Part shown: piece by piece, positions 38,890-47,771 of the stretch
Layout: each line of letters opens with the position of its first letter
Position numbering within the stretch: position 1 is the stretch's first letter
DNA from: Burkholderiales bacterium
GTDB lineage: Bacteria > Pseudomonadota > Gammaproteobacteria > Burkholderiales > Burkholderiaceae
DNA length: 64,000 bases
Assembly (NCBI GenBank): GCA_021287185.1
Contig: JAJTAZ010000003.1
Span: 41,959 to 105,958 of the forward strand
Reading direction: 5' to 3'
Notes under the pieces: generated by a model
Seen by the model: the letters and a program-made list of their open reading frames with translations, nothing else
Told to the model about the DNA's origin: nothing
Database searches by the model: none
Program-made: the position numbers and the translations under genes

Positions 38890-39333
38890 CTACTCATGTA
38901 TCTCAGGCTCAACCAGTTGCGCAAGCAAGGCCAGCGACTCCTGCCAACCCAAATAACACGCCGCCGTCGGAATCACATCGGGAATACCTTCTTGGGTAAT
39001 ATGAATCTCAGTACCACAAAACACAGGGGTTAAAACCACCGTGGTTTGCATTGCGCCCGACAGACTTGGATCATCAAATCGAGCGGTATAACGCAAACGC
39101 GCATTCTCGACCAACTCCAAATATTCGCCACCAAACGAATGGCTATTCCCCGTGGTGAAATTGGTAAACGACATGCGATAGCGACCGCCGACTTGCGGAT
39201 TTAACTCGTGTACCGTACCCGTAAATCCATGTGGCGGCAACCACTTGCACCACGCATCAGCGGTGATAAAAGCGCGGTAAATCCGCTCGGCAGGTGCGCG
39301 AATAACGCGGTGGAGTTGGATGGTGTTGGGCAT
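38890..39333 (-). CDS. SRPBCC (AHSA1-like) family protein
   Basis: The 147-residue protein begins with HRVIRAPAERIYRAFITADAWCKWLPPHGFTG and later has YLELVENARLRYTARFDDP, the typical pattern of the AHSA1/START-like hydrophobic-cavity fold. Ligand and role are unknown. It is a single gene between a REPIN-like repeat and its own terminator, in the stretch that separates purH from ruvC, and may be part of accessory DNA. A GGAGA-type ribosome site precedes the ATG. Confidence 0.85.
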   Translation of the reverse strand: MPNTIQLHRVIRAPAERIYRAFITADAWCKWLPPHGFTGTVHELNPQVGGRYRMSFTNFTTGNSHSFGGEYLELVENARLRYTARFDDPSLSGAMQTTVVLTPVFCGTEIHITQEGIPDVIPTAACYLGWQESLALLAQLVEPEIHE

Positions 39334-39425
39334 GGTGGTCTCCTCTTTGTATTTTTAGAAACCAAAATATAACCGAAATTTTGGATGTGTGTTGTGCGAC
39401 GAATCAGGTCAACTTACGTGAAGTG

Positions 39426-39534
39426 TAGCCCGCCATGAGCGCAGCGAATCGCGGGGAATGGGATAAAAAAACCACCGAAAAACATCAACAAATCCATAAA
39501 CCCGCGATTCGCAAAAAACGCTCATGGCGGGCTA
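39426..39534. repeat. REPIN-like inverted palindromic repeat
   Basis: The arms TAGCCCGCCATGAGCG...GAATCGCGGG (39426-39455) and the reverse complement (39501-39534) are nearly identical apart from a small internal difference of about five bases. Each arm is itself an imperfect palindrome bounded by CCCGC and GCGGG. This pair-of-REP layout, 109 bp in all, lies directly beyond the stop codon of the RloB gene. Confidence 0.8.
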
Positions 39535-39554
39535 CGGGTTACGACTTACCGCGT

Positions 39555-40217
39555 TTACATAACATCCTTGATAGTTCGGACCAATAATCCAAAATTTGTT
39601 TTTGGATTATCGCTTGTTTGCTCTAATAATCTGTCTGCTCGTCGTTGTGCGGCATCTAAATTAGCGCAGGAGTTTAGATAAGTATCTGTTTTTCCTTTGT
39701 CATAATCATTCCAGCCATTAATTTGTCTTAATTTCTGTAATGCATCTTGTCGTGTTATTGGAGCATCCACTTCCTGAAAATGCAACAGCAGCCACAACTC
39801 GAAGGAAGGATTGGAGGTGATTGCTTCAAATGAGGCTTTCCCTTTGTCCGTTTTGCGCTGACTTAGTGTCTTATGGTATTTTTTTGATTGTGTAATTGCT
39901 TGGTCGTATGACTCATGCTGATCTCTATCAAAAGCCACAAAAATTTTATCGTAATAATGCTTTTCTATTCCAATGCGTGAATCACCATCTTCAAATATAG
40001 TGTACGCATACTCAACAATTCCTATTGGATCCGTGCGTTCAGCATGCAGAATTTGGATACGCTCTTTAGACAGTCTTAAAGACTTTCTCAACTCATTCAA
40101 ATAGTTTGGTTCAGTTTTTAGCCCCTCGCACACAATCAAGCAGCGATCGCCCGTTTTGCTAGCCCTTTTACGCTGTAACTTGCTGGCTTGCCTCTTTTTG
40201 GGATGACGATCACGCAT
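39555..40217 (-). CDS. RloB/AbiLii-like protein with Toprim-like acidic residues
   Basis: The 220-residue protein has a Lys/Arg-rich start, then CLIVCEGLKTEPNYLNEL and IFVAFDRDQHESYD, whose Glu and Asp-x-Asp are laid out as in Toprim nucleases, then FELWLLLHFQE. This is the RloB family, partner of an AAA ATPase in the AbiL/RloAB abortive-infection type. It is presumably the effector nuclease, held or activated by the ATPase; that is inference from family. The ATG overlaps the ATPase stop codon (TGATG), so the two are coupled. Base composition is visibly more AT-rich than in flanking genes, as in transferred DNA. Confidence 0.85.
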   Translation of the reverse strand: MRDRHPKKRQASKLQRKRASKTGDRCLIVCEGLKTEPNYLNELRKSLRLSKERIQILHAERTDPIGIVEYAYTIFEDGDSRIGIEKHYYDKIFVAFDRDQHESYDQAITQSKKYHKTLSQRKTDKGKASFEAITSNPSFELWLLLHFQEVDAPITRQDALQKLRQINGWNDYDKGKTDTYLNSCANLDAAQRRADRLLEQTSDNPKTNFGLLVRTIKDVM

Positions 40218-41470
40218 CAATTATCCTCATCCAAAAAGGGTAACGCACCATACCGTCCCGTCAAATAACCGATATCTAAACGTTCAGTTTTTCGTGGACT
40301 GTAGTCGGTCAGTGGATACAAATAACTGGAATGGTCAGCACGTTTTTGTACAAACCATACTTGATCGCGGCGAATGAGGTTGGTATCCAGCAAATTAGTG
40401 TCATGAACCGTACAAATCAACTGCGCCCCTGTTTGGCTGTTTTGAAAAAGACGAATTAACGAGCGCACCAAGTTGGGATGCAAACGTTCATCCAACTCAT
40501 CTACTACCATTAACTTGCCTTGTTTTACCACATCAATGAAATGCGCGTAAATGCCAAAAAGGCGCTGCGTTCCTGCTGACAAATGATCAAATGGCAACCT
40601 TGCGCTTTTCCCCCCGTTTTCGTGCTTGTAAATAAACCAAGGAACATATTGCTCTTCTTCCTTTTCAGGTACTTCTTTAGATGTGAATTTTGCGCCATCA
40701 AAATGAAACTCAAGCCCAGCATTTTTAACTAAAACTGGCTTTAATTCAATGTCTGAAATATTCGGGTCTGCCAACTGAATGAATTCCAGTAAATCGCTCT
40801 GCTCTATTTGATTAGACAGCAAAGATGGAATCGTCTGTGTGTCATTTGTTGGATTGAGACCTTTTACATCATGATTGAACCAATTTAACAGCGGTTGAAT
40901 TTGCTCTAAGTTCCCTGCCTTGGCTAAAAATAACTGATTGGGCTGTACGCCATCCACAATACTGGCCTTTCGCCCTTTGAGCTGAGAGCCAAAGGCATAA
41001 TGTTTGAGAACATTTGTATCTTTATTATTGTATTGTCTATCAAACCACTCTTGCGCTTTACCTTTTCCAGCAGGGTAAAACAGTAACCACTCACGATCCA
41101 CATACTGTTGTGTAATGGCAAAACCATATTGATAACGATTGCCACCAATCAATACATCCACTTCAAATTCACAAGGCATGTTTTGATGCTCCTCATCAAA
41201 AAACGGGGCAAAAAACGGAATACCAACGCCATAAGCTAGCGCATTTGAATGCAGAACCATATTAATCATTGCAGAAAAGGCTTGCAACCAATTAGACTTA
41301 CCGCTCGCATTTGCACCATAAACCAATGCCGCATTCACAACAGATGGAATAGCCTTAATGTTTGTAGGGGTCGTATTTTTGATGAGCGAATCATCGGAGT
41401 TAGCAACCAAACTCAGTACTTGTTCGTCTTTAAATGAACGAAAGTTGGAAGTGCGAAATTCAAGTAACAT
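40217..41470 (-). CDS. RloA/AbiLi-like AAA-family ATPase
   Basis: The 417-residue ATPase of the ABC/SMC-like AAA_15/AAA_21 kind starts MLLEFRTSNFRSF, has Walker A in YGANASGKSN, a signature region around PFDHLSAGTQRLFGIY, Walker B in LMVVDELDERLHP and the switch His in CTVHDTNLLD. With RloB downstream it resembles anti-phage pairs such as AbiL and, more distantly, PARIS or OLD-type systems. A perfect AGGAGG lies five bases before the ATG, the strongest ribosome site noticed in the window. The purH terminator separates it from purH, so it has its own promoter in the short AT-rich gap. Confidence 0.87.
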   Translation of the reverse strand: MLLEFRTSNFRSFKDEQVLSLVANSDDSLIKNTTPTNIKAIPSVVNAALVYGANASGKSNWLQAFSAMINMVLHSNALAYGVGIPFFAPFFDEEHQNMPCEFEVDVLIGGNRYQYGFAITQQYVDREWLLFYPAGKGKAQEWFDRQYNNKDTNVLKHYAFGSQLKGRKASIVDGVQPNQLFLAKAGNLEQIQPLLNWFNHDVKGLNPTNDTQTIPSLLSNQIEQSDLLEFIQLADPNISDIELKPVLVKNAGLEFHFDGAKFTSKEVPEKEEEQYVPWFIYKHENGGKSARLPFDHLSAGTQRLFGIYAHFIDVVKQGKLMVVDELDERLHPNLVRSLIRLFQNSQTGAQLICTVHDTNLLDTNLIRRDQVWFVQKRADHSSYLYPLTDYSPRKTERLDIGYLTGRYGALPFLDEDN

Positions 41471-41505
41471 TTAAACCTCCTATTTATGAAATTTTTGCAT
41501 TTTTT

Positions 41506-41544
41506 TTGCAAAAAAGCAATTTAAATTTTATTTAAATTGCTTTT
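41506..41544 (-). terminator. Terminator of purH
   Basis: AAAAGCAATTTAAA and its exact complement form a 14-bp stem with a five-base loop and a T run on the minus strand, 46 bases after the purH stop codon and before the RloA-like gene. Confidence 0.8.
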
Positions 41545-41589
41545 GGGCCAAAACAGGAGATGTGAAATAAGCTTTTAGATTAATGAGTT

Positions 41590-43185
41590 TTAATGCCTAA
41601 AATGCCGCACACCCGTAAACACCATGGCAATCCCGCGCTCATCCGCTGCGGCAATCACTTCATCGTCACGCATCGAGCCACCGGGTTGAATCACGCAGGT
41701 CGCGCCAAAGTCAATCACCACATCCAAGCCATCGCGGAATGGGAAGAACGCATCCGATGCCACCGCCGAACCTGCGAGTGAGAGGCCTGCCGCTTGCGCT
41801 TTAATCGAAGCGATTTTCGCTGAGTCCAAACGGCTCATTTGCCCCGCGCCCACGCCGAGGGTCATGCCACCAGCGCAGTACACAATTGCGTTGGATTTGA
41901 CGTATTGCGCGACTTGCCATGCGAACAACATGTCGTCAATCTGCGCATCGGTCGGTGCGAGCTTGGTGACGATTTTGAGGTCTTCACGTTTGAGGAAGTG
42001 GTTGTCTGAGGTTTGAATCAGCAAGCCAGAACCGACCCGTTTCACGTCTTGCGTGTTGCGCCCTTGCTCCCAGTCTGTGCCTGATTTTTTCACTTGGCTC
42101 ATGTCGATTTTCAGCACGCGCACATTCTTTTTCGCCTCAAAAATCGCCAAGGCTTCAGGCGTGTATTCAGGCGCAATCAATACTTCTACGAATTGTTTGG
42201 ACACCGCTTCAGCCGCCGCCGCATCGCACACCACGTTGAACGCGATGATGCCACCAAAAGCCGAAGTCGAGTCGGTTTTGAACGCTTTGCTGTAGGCTTC
42301 CAAGGCATTCACGCCAACCGCCACGCCGCATGGATTGGCGTGTTTGATAATCACGCAAGCAGGCGCGTCAAATGATTTAACGCATTCCCACGCCGCATCA
42401 GCGTCAGCAATGTTGTTGTAGGACAATTCTTTACCTTGCAATTGCACCGAGGTCACGAGCGAACCAGGGGCTGGGTACAAATCGCGGTACAAAGCCGCTG
42501 ATTGATGCGAGTTTTCACCATAACGCAGATCTTGCACCTTGACCATATTGGCATTGTGCTGTGCTGGAAATTCTGCACGCGCCGTCACATCGCGAGTGGT
42601 TGCATCAATGCTGGATAGGTAGTTGCTGATGGCCGCATCGTACTGGGCAATGCGGTTAAACGCCGCGACCGAACAGGCGAATTTGGTGCTGTCAGACACA
42701 TCGCCATTCGCTTTGAGTTCGCTCAATACTTGTGCGTACTGCGCCGCATCGGTGAGCACCACCACGTCTTTCCAATTTTTTGCCGCAGAACGCACCATCG
42801 CAGGACCGCCAATGTCGATGTTTTCAATCGCGTCCTCTAAAGTACAATCGGCTTTGGCAACCGTCGCCTCGAATGGATAGAGGTTGACCACCAGCATGTC
42901 AATGGTTTCGATACCGTGCTCAGCGAGTGCTGCCATGTGCTCGGGCAAATCGCGGCGCGCCAGCAATCCACCGTGGATTTTCGGGTGCAGGGTTTTCACA
43001 CGACCATCAAGCATTTCGGGAAAGCCTGTGTGGCTCGCCACTTCGACCACGGGTAAGCCCGCATCCGCGAGTAATTTCGCCGTGCCGCCCGTTGAGAGCA
43101 GTTTGACGTTTTGTGCATGCAGGGCTTGCGCCAATTCCAGTACACCCGTTTTGTCCGACACGGACAGTAATGCGGTTTTAATCAT
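41590..43185 (-). CDS. purH: Bifunctional AICAR transformylase / IMP cyclohydrolase
   Basis: PurH performs the last two steps of IMP synthesis. The 531-residue protein has the N-terminal cyclohydrolase (MGS-like) domain with [15 protein letters not shown] and [15 protein letters not shown], and the C-terminal transformylase domain with [25 protein letters not shown] and the ending [29 protein letters not shown]. Length is normal. It is part of a dusB-fis-purH cluster typical of betaproteobacteria. Confidence 0.97.
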   Translation of the reverse strand: MIKTALLSVSDKTGVLELAQALHAQNVKLLSTGGTAKLLADAGLPVVEVASHTGFPEMLDGRVKTLHPKIHGGLLARRDLPEHMAALAEHGIETIDMLVVNLYPFEATVAKADCTLEDAIENIDIGGPAMVRSAAKNWKDVVVLTDAAQYAQVLSELKANGDVSDSTKFACSVAAFNRIAQYDAAISNYLSSIDATTRDVTARAEFPAQHNANMVKVQDLRYGENSHQSAALYRDLYPAPGSLVTSVQLQGKELSYNNIADADAAWECVKSFDAPACVIIKHANPCGVAVGVNALEAYSKAFKTDSTSAFGGIIAFNVVCDAAAAEAVSKQFVEVLIAPEYTPEALAIFEAKKNVRVLKIDMSQVKKSGTDWEQGRNTQDVKRVGSGLLIQTSDNHFLKREDLKIVTKLAPTDAQIDDMLFAWQVAQYVKSNAIVYCAGGMTLGVGAGQMSRLDSAKIASIKAQAAGLSLAGSAVASDAFFPFRDGLDVVIDFGATCVIQPGGSMRDDEVIAAADERGIAMVFTGVRHFRH

Positions 43186-43238
43186 GGTTCTCTTTCAAAA
43201 AAATAAATAAACTGGTTTTAATTTAAAGTAGGCTGTAT

Positions 43239-43526
43239 TTAGAGTAAATTATGTTGCTGTAATTTTTTACGCAAGGTGGCGCGGTTGATGCCCAACCAAT
43301 CGCTCGCCAAACTTTGATTGTTGCGGGTTTTTGCCATGACCAATTCCAGCAGTGGCTTTTCGCACACCGCCAGCATCATTTGATGCAGATTGCTCGGCTG
43401 GCTGTCGCCCAAATCCTGAAAATACACATGGAAATGGTGCTTGATGCACGCATCAATCCCGATAATCTCATTTTGAGTGTCACAAATTTGCTCTGTTGTT
43501 GTGTTGTTTTTATTGATTGTGTTCAT
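43239..43526 (-). CDS. fis: Fis-family DNA-binding protein
   Basis: The 95-residue protein ends in the Fis helix-turn-helix (ASDWLGINRATLRKKLQQHNLL), preceded by the dimerization helices (PLLELVMAKTRNNQSLA). Fis bends DNA and affects rRNA transcription and recombination. The N-terminal region is Asn/Thr-rich and longer than in typical betaproteobacterial Fis proteins of about 75-80 residues. It lies nine bases after dusB, the usual dusB-fis operon, with purH 53 bases downstream. Confidence 0.92.
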   Translation of the reverse strand: MNTINKNNTTTEQICDTQNEIIGIDACIKHHFHVYFQDLGDSQPSNLHQMMLAVCEKPLLELVMAKTRNNQSLASDWLGINRATLRKKLQQHNLL

Positions 43527-43535
43527 TGTTGTCTT

Positions 43536-44528
43536 TCAAACGTACTCTAAGTAATAATTATTTGTTGCCAAATTATCAAAAAAATCACTAACTGCTGTTA
43601 ATTGTTCTTCACACGAATTTAAAATATTCATATGTTTGCGAAACGCTTCACCACCTTTGAGCGGTGTCACATACCAGCCAATGTGTTTGCGCGCGGTGCG
43701 CACGCCCATAAACTCACCGTAAAACGCGTAGTGGTGTTGTAAGTGCTCCAACAAAACCGTTTTGGCTTCTGCCACGGTCGGTGGATCAATTAAACGACCA
43801 TCGTGCAAATACGCCACAATTTCGCGAAATATCCACGGTCGCCCCTGCGCGGCACGTCCAATCATCAAAGCATCCGCGCCCGTTGCCTCCAATACAAACT
43901 TGGCTTTTTGCGGACTGTCAATATCGCCATTGGCCACCACTGGAATGCGTACCGACTGCTTGACTGCGCGTATGGTCTCGTACTCCGCTTCGCCTGCATA
44001 ACCATCGGCACGTGTGCGACCGTGCAAGGTCAGCATCTGAATCCCGCAATCTTGCGCGATTTTGGCGATATTCAACGCATTTTTGTGCTCACGATTCCAA
44101 CCCGTGCGAAATTTCAAGGTCACAGGCACATCCACCGCACCGACCACCGCGCGCAAAATATTTGCCACCAACACCTCATCACGCAACAACGCCGAGCCCG
44201 CCGCGACACTACAGACTTTTTTCGCAGGGCAGCCCATATTGATGTCGATGATTTGCGCGCCTTTATCGACATTAAACGCCGCCGCATGTGCGAGCATAGC
44301 AGGGTCAGAGCCCGCAATTTGCACCGCAATCGGCGCAGTTTCACCCACATGGTTCATGCGGCGCGTGCTTTTATCGGTGTGCCACAGTTGTGGGTTGCTC
44401 GCTGCCATTTCAGACACCGCGTAGCCCGCGCCCATGCGTTTGCACAATTGACGAAACGGCCGATCGGTCACACCCGCCATCGGTGCGACAAACACATTAT
44501 TGACCAACTCATACGCACCAATTCGCAC
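43536..44528 (-). CDS. dusB: tRNA-dihydrouridine synthase B
   Basis: DusB reduces uridines in the tRNA D-loop using FMN and NADPH. The 330-residue protein has APMAGVTDRPFRQLC, the catalytic Cys region INMGCPAKKV, the TLHGRTRADGY loop and the GRAAQGRPWIF phosphate-binding motif. It heads the dusB-fis-purH cluster. Length and motifs are normal. Its upstream region of 193 bases contains the terminator of the previous aminotransferase gene. Confidence 0.95.
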   Translation of the reverse strand: MRIGAYELVNNVFVAPMAGVTDRPFRQLCKRMGAGYAVSEMAASNPQLWHTDKSTRRMNHVGETAPIAVQIAGSDPAMLAHAAAFNVDKGAQIIDINMGCPAKKVCSVAAGSALLRDEVLVANILRAVVGAVDVPVTLKFRTGWNREHKNALNIAKIAQDCGIQMLTLHGRTRADGYAGEAEYETIRAVKQSVRIPVVANGDIDSPQKAKFVLEATGADALMIGRAAQGRPWIFREIVAYLHDGRLIDPPTVAEAKTVLLEHLQHHYAFYGEFMGVRTARKHIGWYVTPLKGGEAFRKHMNILNSCEEQLTAVSDFFDNLATNNYYLEYV

Positions 44529-44664
44529 TGCCTAACCTTTTTTCGACCTTTTTATTCACGGCGATATTGTAACAAAGCCACGCACCGTTCTGGGACAATT
44601 TGCTTAAATTTTATACAATTGACACCACAAAAACCCGCATCGAATTGTTGACCCAAAATAAAAA

Positions 44665-44697
44665 CCCTCAGATGACACAAGCTCTGAGGGCTTTTTG
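44665..44697 (-). terminator. Terminator of the class V aminotransferase gene
   Basis: CCCTCAGA and TCTGAGGG pair over a 10-base loop. The minus strand continues into TTTTTATTTT, 32 bases past the stop codon. The plus strand also has CTTTTT. Confidence 0.85.
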
Positions 44698-44721
44698 CGA
44701 ACGCTTGACCGTCATTGGCCG

Positions 44722-45852
44722 TCACACAGCCAGTTGATTCAAGGCCTTTTCCAATCGCGCCACCGCGCCGTCAACGTCTTTGAGTTTATCAATGCCGAAC
44801 AGACCCAAACGGAAGGTTTTGTAATCCGCGGGTTCATCGCATTGCAAAGGCACGCCTGCGGCGATTTGCACGCCTTGCTCAACAAATTTTTTACCGTTTT
44901 GAATCATATCGTCCGTGGTGTAGCACACCACCACCCCTGGGGCTTCGAAGCCCTCGGCAGCCACACTTTTGAACCCACGCGCTTTGAGCAGGGCACGCAC
45001 TTTTTCGCCCAATGCCCATTGGTTGGCACGTAAAGTTTCAAAACCCGTTGCTTCAGCCAATTTCATCATATCGTGGAAATATTTAATCGAGTCGGTTGGC
45101 ATGGTCGCATGATAGGCATGACCACCATTCTCATACGCTTGCATGATTTGTAGCCATTTTTTCAAATCCACCGCAAAACTATTGGAAGTCGTTGCGTTGA
45201 CTTTGGCCACAGCCGCATCATTCATCATCACCAGACCACAACAAGGCGAGCCGCTCCAGCCCTTTTGTGGCGCGCTAATCAAGACATCCACGCCCGTTGC
45301 CTGCATATCCACCCAAATCGCACCCGAAGCAATGCAATCGAGCACAAACAGTCCGCCCACCGCGTGCACCGCATCGGCCACCGCTTTGATGTACGCATCG
45401 GGCAAAATCATGCCAGATGCGGTCTCCACGTGCGGTGCAAACACCACCGCAGGTTTGATTTCAGCGATTTTTGCCAATACTTCATCCAAAGGTGCAGGAG
45501 CAAAAGGCTCTTGCGTGCCTGTCACCGCTTGACGTGCTTTCATCACTGTGATGTTGGAGGTGATATTGCCCATTTCCAAAATTTGCGACCAGCGAAATGA
45601 GAAAAAACCATTGCGAATCACCAAGCATCGCTCATTTTGTGCCAATTGTCGCGCCACCGCTTCCATCGCATACGTGCCACCACCTGGGATGAGCGCCACC
45701 GCTTGTGCGTTGTACACTTTTTTCAGAGTCGCGGAAATGTCTTTCATCACGCCTTGAAATTGCGCAGACATGTGGTTCAAAGAGCGGTCAGTGAATACCA
45801 CGGAGTATTCAAGCAAACCATCTGGGTCAATATTAGAGAGTAAAGCGGGCAT
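44722..45852 (-). CDS. Class V PLP-dependent aminotransferase
   Basis: The 376-residue protein has the fold-type I class V pattern: FTDRSLNHMSAQFQGV, LIPGGGTYAMEAVARQL, the Asp of LDCIASGAIWVDM, and the PLP Lys in ISAPQKGWSGSP. Relatives are annotated as alanine-glyoxylate or serine-pyruvate aminotransferases, and some phosphonate transaminases also look similar, so the substrate pair is not settled. A GGAT site is seen nine bases upstream of the ATG. It is monocistronic with its own terminator; the rpoH gene upstream ends with another. Confidence 0.85.
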   Translation of the reverse strand: MPALLSNIDPDGLLEYSVVFTDRSLNHMSAQFQGVMKDISATLKKVYNAQAVALIPGGGTYAMEAVARQLAQNERCLVIRNGFFSFRWSQILEMGNITSNITVMKARQAVTGTQEPFAPAPLDEVLAKIAEIKPAVVFAPHVETASGMILPDAYIKAVADAVHAVGGLFVLDCIASGAIWVDMQATGVDVLISAPQKGWSGSPCCGLVMMNDAAVAKVNATTSNSFAVDLKKWLQIMQAYENGGHAYHATMPTDSIKYFHDMMKLAEATGFETLRANQWALGEKVRALLKARGFKSVAAEGFEAPGVVVCYTTDDMIQNGKKFVEQGVQIAAGVPLQCDEPADYKTFRLGLFGIDKLKDVDGAVARLEKALNQLAV

Positions 45853-45964
45853 AATTCATCCTAAATAAAATCAATGAGGGTGTGGTATTTTATATGAGAC
45901 TGAGGGGCTTGGGCAAAAGTTATGCGGAGCATCCAATGATGATGGATACAAACCACCCAATAAA

Positions 45965-46004
45965 AACCGCCGAGGCACTCAAAATGCTTCGGCGGTTATC
46001 AATC
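45965..46004 (-). terminator. Terminator of rpoH
   Basis: AACCGCCGAGGCA pairs with TGCTTCGGCGGTT (one wobble) over seven bases, followed by TTTTTATT on the minus strand, about 80 bases after the rpoH stop codon. Confidence 0.8.
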
Positions 46005-46079
46005 GCTTATGAACCCGTTGTTTTACCCACGCCCGCCAACGCAATCGGATTGCTGTGGGCGCGTCATTCACAACGCGGC

Positions 46080-46973
46080 TTACAAAGTTTGAGCCAAGTG
46101 CGCGCGCATTTTTTTCATCGCAGCGGTCTCAATTTGGCGGATGCGCTCAGCAGACACACCATATTTATCCGCCAAATCATGCAAAGTCGGTCCTTTTTCG
46201 TCCTCATCGGCCAACCAGCGTGCTTCGATGATGTCACGCGAACGCGCATCGAGCACATCCAAAGCCGCATCCAAACCCGAAGACTGCAGACGATCATTTT
46301 GTTCACGCTCTAAAATTTGGGTCGGCCCTTGGGTTTCATCGGCCAAATAAGCAATCGGAGCCATCGCCACTGCGTCATCGTCATCGTTCATACCGCCGTC
46401 AATCGCAATGTCGTGTCCAGTCAAGCGTTGATCCATTTCGATGACTTCTTCGGGTTTAACTTTGAGCACGCGTGCAACGTCACGCACTTCTTTTTGCGTC
46501 ATGTTGCCACCTGTTTTCATGCTGCGCAGGTTGAAAAACAATTTGCGTTGCGCCTTGGTCGTGGCGATTCTCACCATGCGCCAGTTTTTGATGATGTATT
46601 CATGAATTTCTGCTTTAATCCAATGAATGGCAAAAGACACCAAACGCACACCACGCGTCGGATCAAAGCGTTTGACCGCTTTCATCAAACCGATGGAACC
46701 TTCTTGAATCAAATCGCCTTGTGGCAAACCATAACCCGAATAATTGCGTGCAATCGACACCACCATGCGCAGGTGCGACACGACCAAAGCGTGTGCTGCT
46801 TGCAGATTGTTGGGGTCTTTCCGATACGATACGGCAAACTCGTATTCTTGCTCAGGGGTGAGCATGGGAATGGCGTTGACCGCACGCGCGTAGGCATCCA
46901 AATCGCCTAAGGTCGGCACGGTGAGAAACTGGTTGTACTTCGTTGAATAAGGGCTTACTGCATAAGTTGACAT
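46080..46973 (-). CDS. rpoH: Heat-shock sigma factor RpoH (sigma-32)
   Basis: RpoH directs RNA polymerase to heat-shock promoters. The 297-residue protein has region 2 with QEGSIGLMKAVKRFDPTRGVRLVSFAIHWIKAEI, the RpoH box as QRKLFFNLR, and region 4 with a helix-turn-helix (LHDLADKYGVSAERIRQIE). The start reading MSTYAVSP is chosen because AGGAGG lies just upstream; the frame is open for 22 more codons. A CIRCE operator lies 91-117 bases upstream, pointing to HrcA control of the sigma factor gene. Confidence 0.96.
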   Translation of the reverse strand: MSTYAVSPYSTKYNQFLTVPTLGDLDAYARAVNAIPMLTPEQEYEFAVSYRKDPNNLQAAHALVVSHLRMVVSIARNYSGYGLPQGDLIQEGSIGLMKAVKRFDPTRGVRLVSFAIHWIKAEIHEYIIKNWRMVRIATTKAQRKLFFNLRSMKTGGNMTQKEVRDVARVLKVKPEEVIEMDQRLTGHDIAIDGGMNDDDDAVAMAPIAYLADETQGPTQILEREQNDRLQSSGLDAALDVLDARSRDIIEARWLADEDEKGPTLHDLADKYGVSAERIRQIETAAMKKMRAHLAQTL

Positions 46974-47273
46974 ATTTCCTCCTGTCAAAAGTCGATGTAT
47001 CCCATCAACTTTGGCACCAATAATCTGACTTTCAAACATCGGTGCACTGCTCTGGATATCATTTTAGCACTCTTTTGGTGAGAGTGCTAAATCCATGAAT
47101 GCGACCAATAACGCGCCATGTTTGATTCAGTTTACAGTTTCATCATAAATCTGAATCATGGAATTAGTTTGTGGTCGCATACTTGCGCGCTTGCACCGAT
47201 GTGTTGCACGTCGCAACCTATCTTGAACCTCATTTCACAGTACAATCGCACATCGTTTTAAAAGGGGTATTTT
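46974..47273. other. Divergent intergenic region rpoH/DUF2721 (300 bp)
   Basis: No gene is seen. It contains the rpoH leader and CIRCE operator in the left third, and the presumed promoter of the DUF2721 gene at the right, where a TACAAT without a good -35 lies shortly before the gene. Confidence 0.6.
47064..47090 (-). promoter_or_regulatory. CIRCE operator (HrcA site) upstream of rpoH
   Basis: TTAGCACTC-N9-GAGTGCTAA matches the CIRCE consensus in every position. On the minus strand a possible -10, TAAAAT (47061-47066), overlaps the end of the palindrome and the upstream arm falls in the -35 region, so HrcA binding would block the promoter. The hrcA gene is not in the window. Confidence 0.9.
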
Positions 47274-47771
47274 ATGGAACCGAATCACATCACCAACATC
47301 ACCCATGCAATTCAACTCGCCGTTGCGCCCGTATTTTTATTGACTGCCATCGCGACGTTGATTAATGTGCTCAATGCTCGTTTGGGTCGAACCATTGACC
47401 GCCGACGTGCATTAGAAAAAATGATGTTTGAATCAGCAGACAATCCTAAAAGAGTGGCCGTATTGGACAGTGAGCGCGCACTACAAATTCACCGCCTACA
47501 CGTGATTTATTGGGCGATTTTGTCGGCGGTGAGTTCCGCCTTATTGATTTGCTTGGTGATTGTCGGTGCATTCATTGGTGCGTTATTAGAGATTGAAGTC
47601 TCGCGCCTGATTGCAGTGTTGTTCATTCTCGCGGTGGTTTCAATGGTGTTCGCCCTGATTTTGTTTTTGCGTGAGGTGTATTTAATGATTGACGCACACG
47701 ATATTTATGGCGAAGCCCTGCACGTAAAACCGATTTTGTCCCAAGAACGCCACTCTTCCTCAATTAAGTAG
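47274..47771 (+). CDS. DUF2721 membrane protein
   Basis: The 165-residue protein has the DUF2721 pattern HAIQLAVAPVFLLTAIATLINVLNARLGRTIDRRRAL and three hydrophobic segments (about 14-33, 82-104, 110-135). Function is unknown. It is transcribed divergently from rpoH. Its 3' end overlaps the 3' end of ppx by 67 bases on the other strand; the overlapped tail, after the last membrane segment, encodes a polar C-terminus (ALHVKPILSQERHSS). Confidence 0.88.
   Translation: MEPNHITNITHAIQLAVAPVFLLTAIATLINVLNARLGRTIDRRRALEKMMFESADNPKRVAVLDSERALQIHRLHVIYWAILSAVSSALLICLVIVGAFIGALLEIEVSRLIAVLFILAVVSMVFALILFLREVYLMIDAHDIYGEALHVKPILSQERHSSSIK

Noticed and set aside
43803..44651. A long plus-strand open frame of about 280 codons
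   Set aside because: It is antisense to dusB; the translation has no recognisable domain and mirrors the codon bias of dusB.
45882..46313. A plus-strand open frame starting in the intergenic region right of the aminotransferase gene
   Set aside because: It passes through the rpoH terminator and then antisense to rpoH; no family resemblance.
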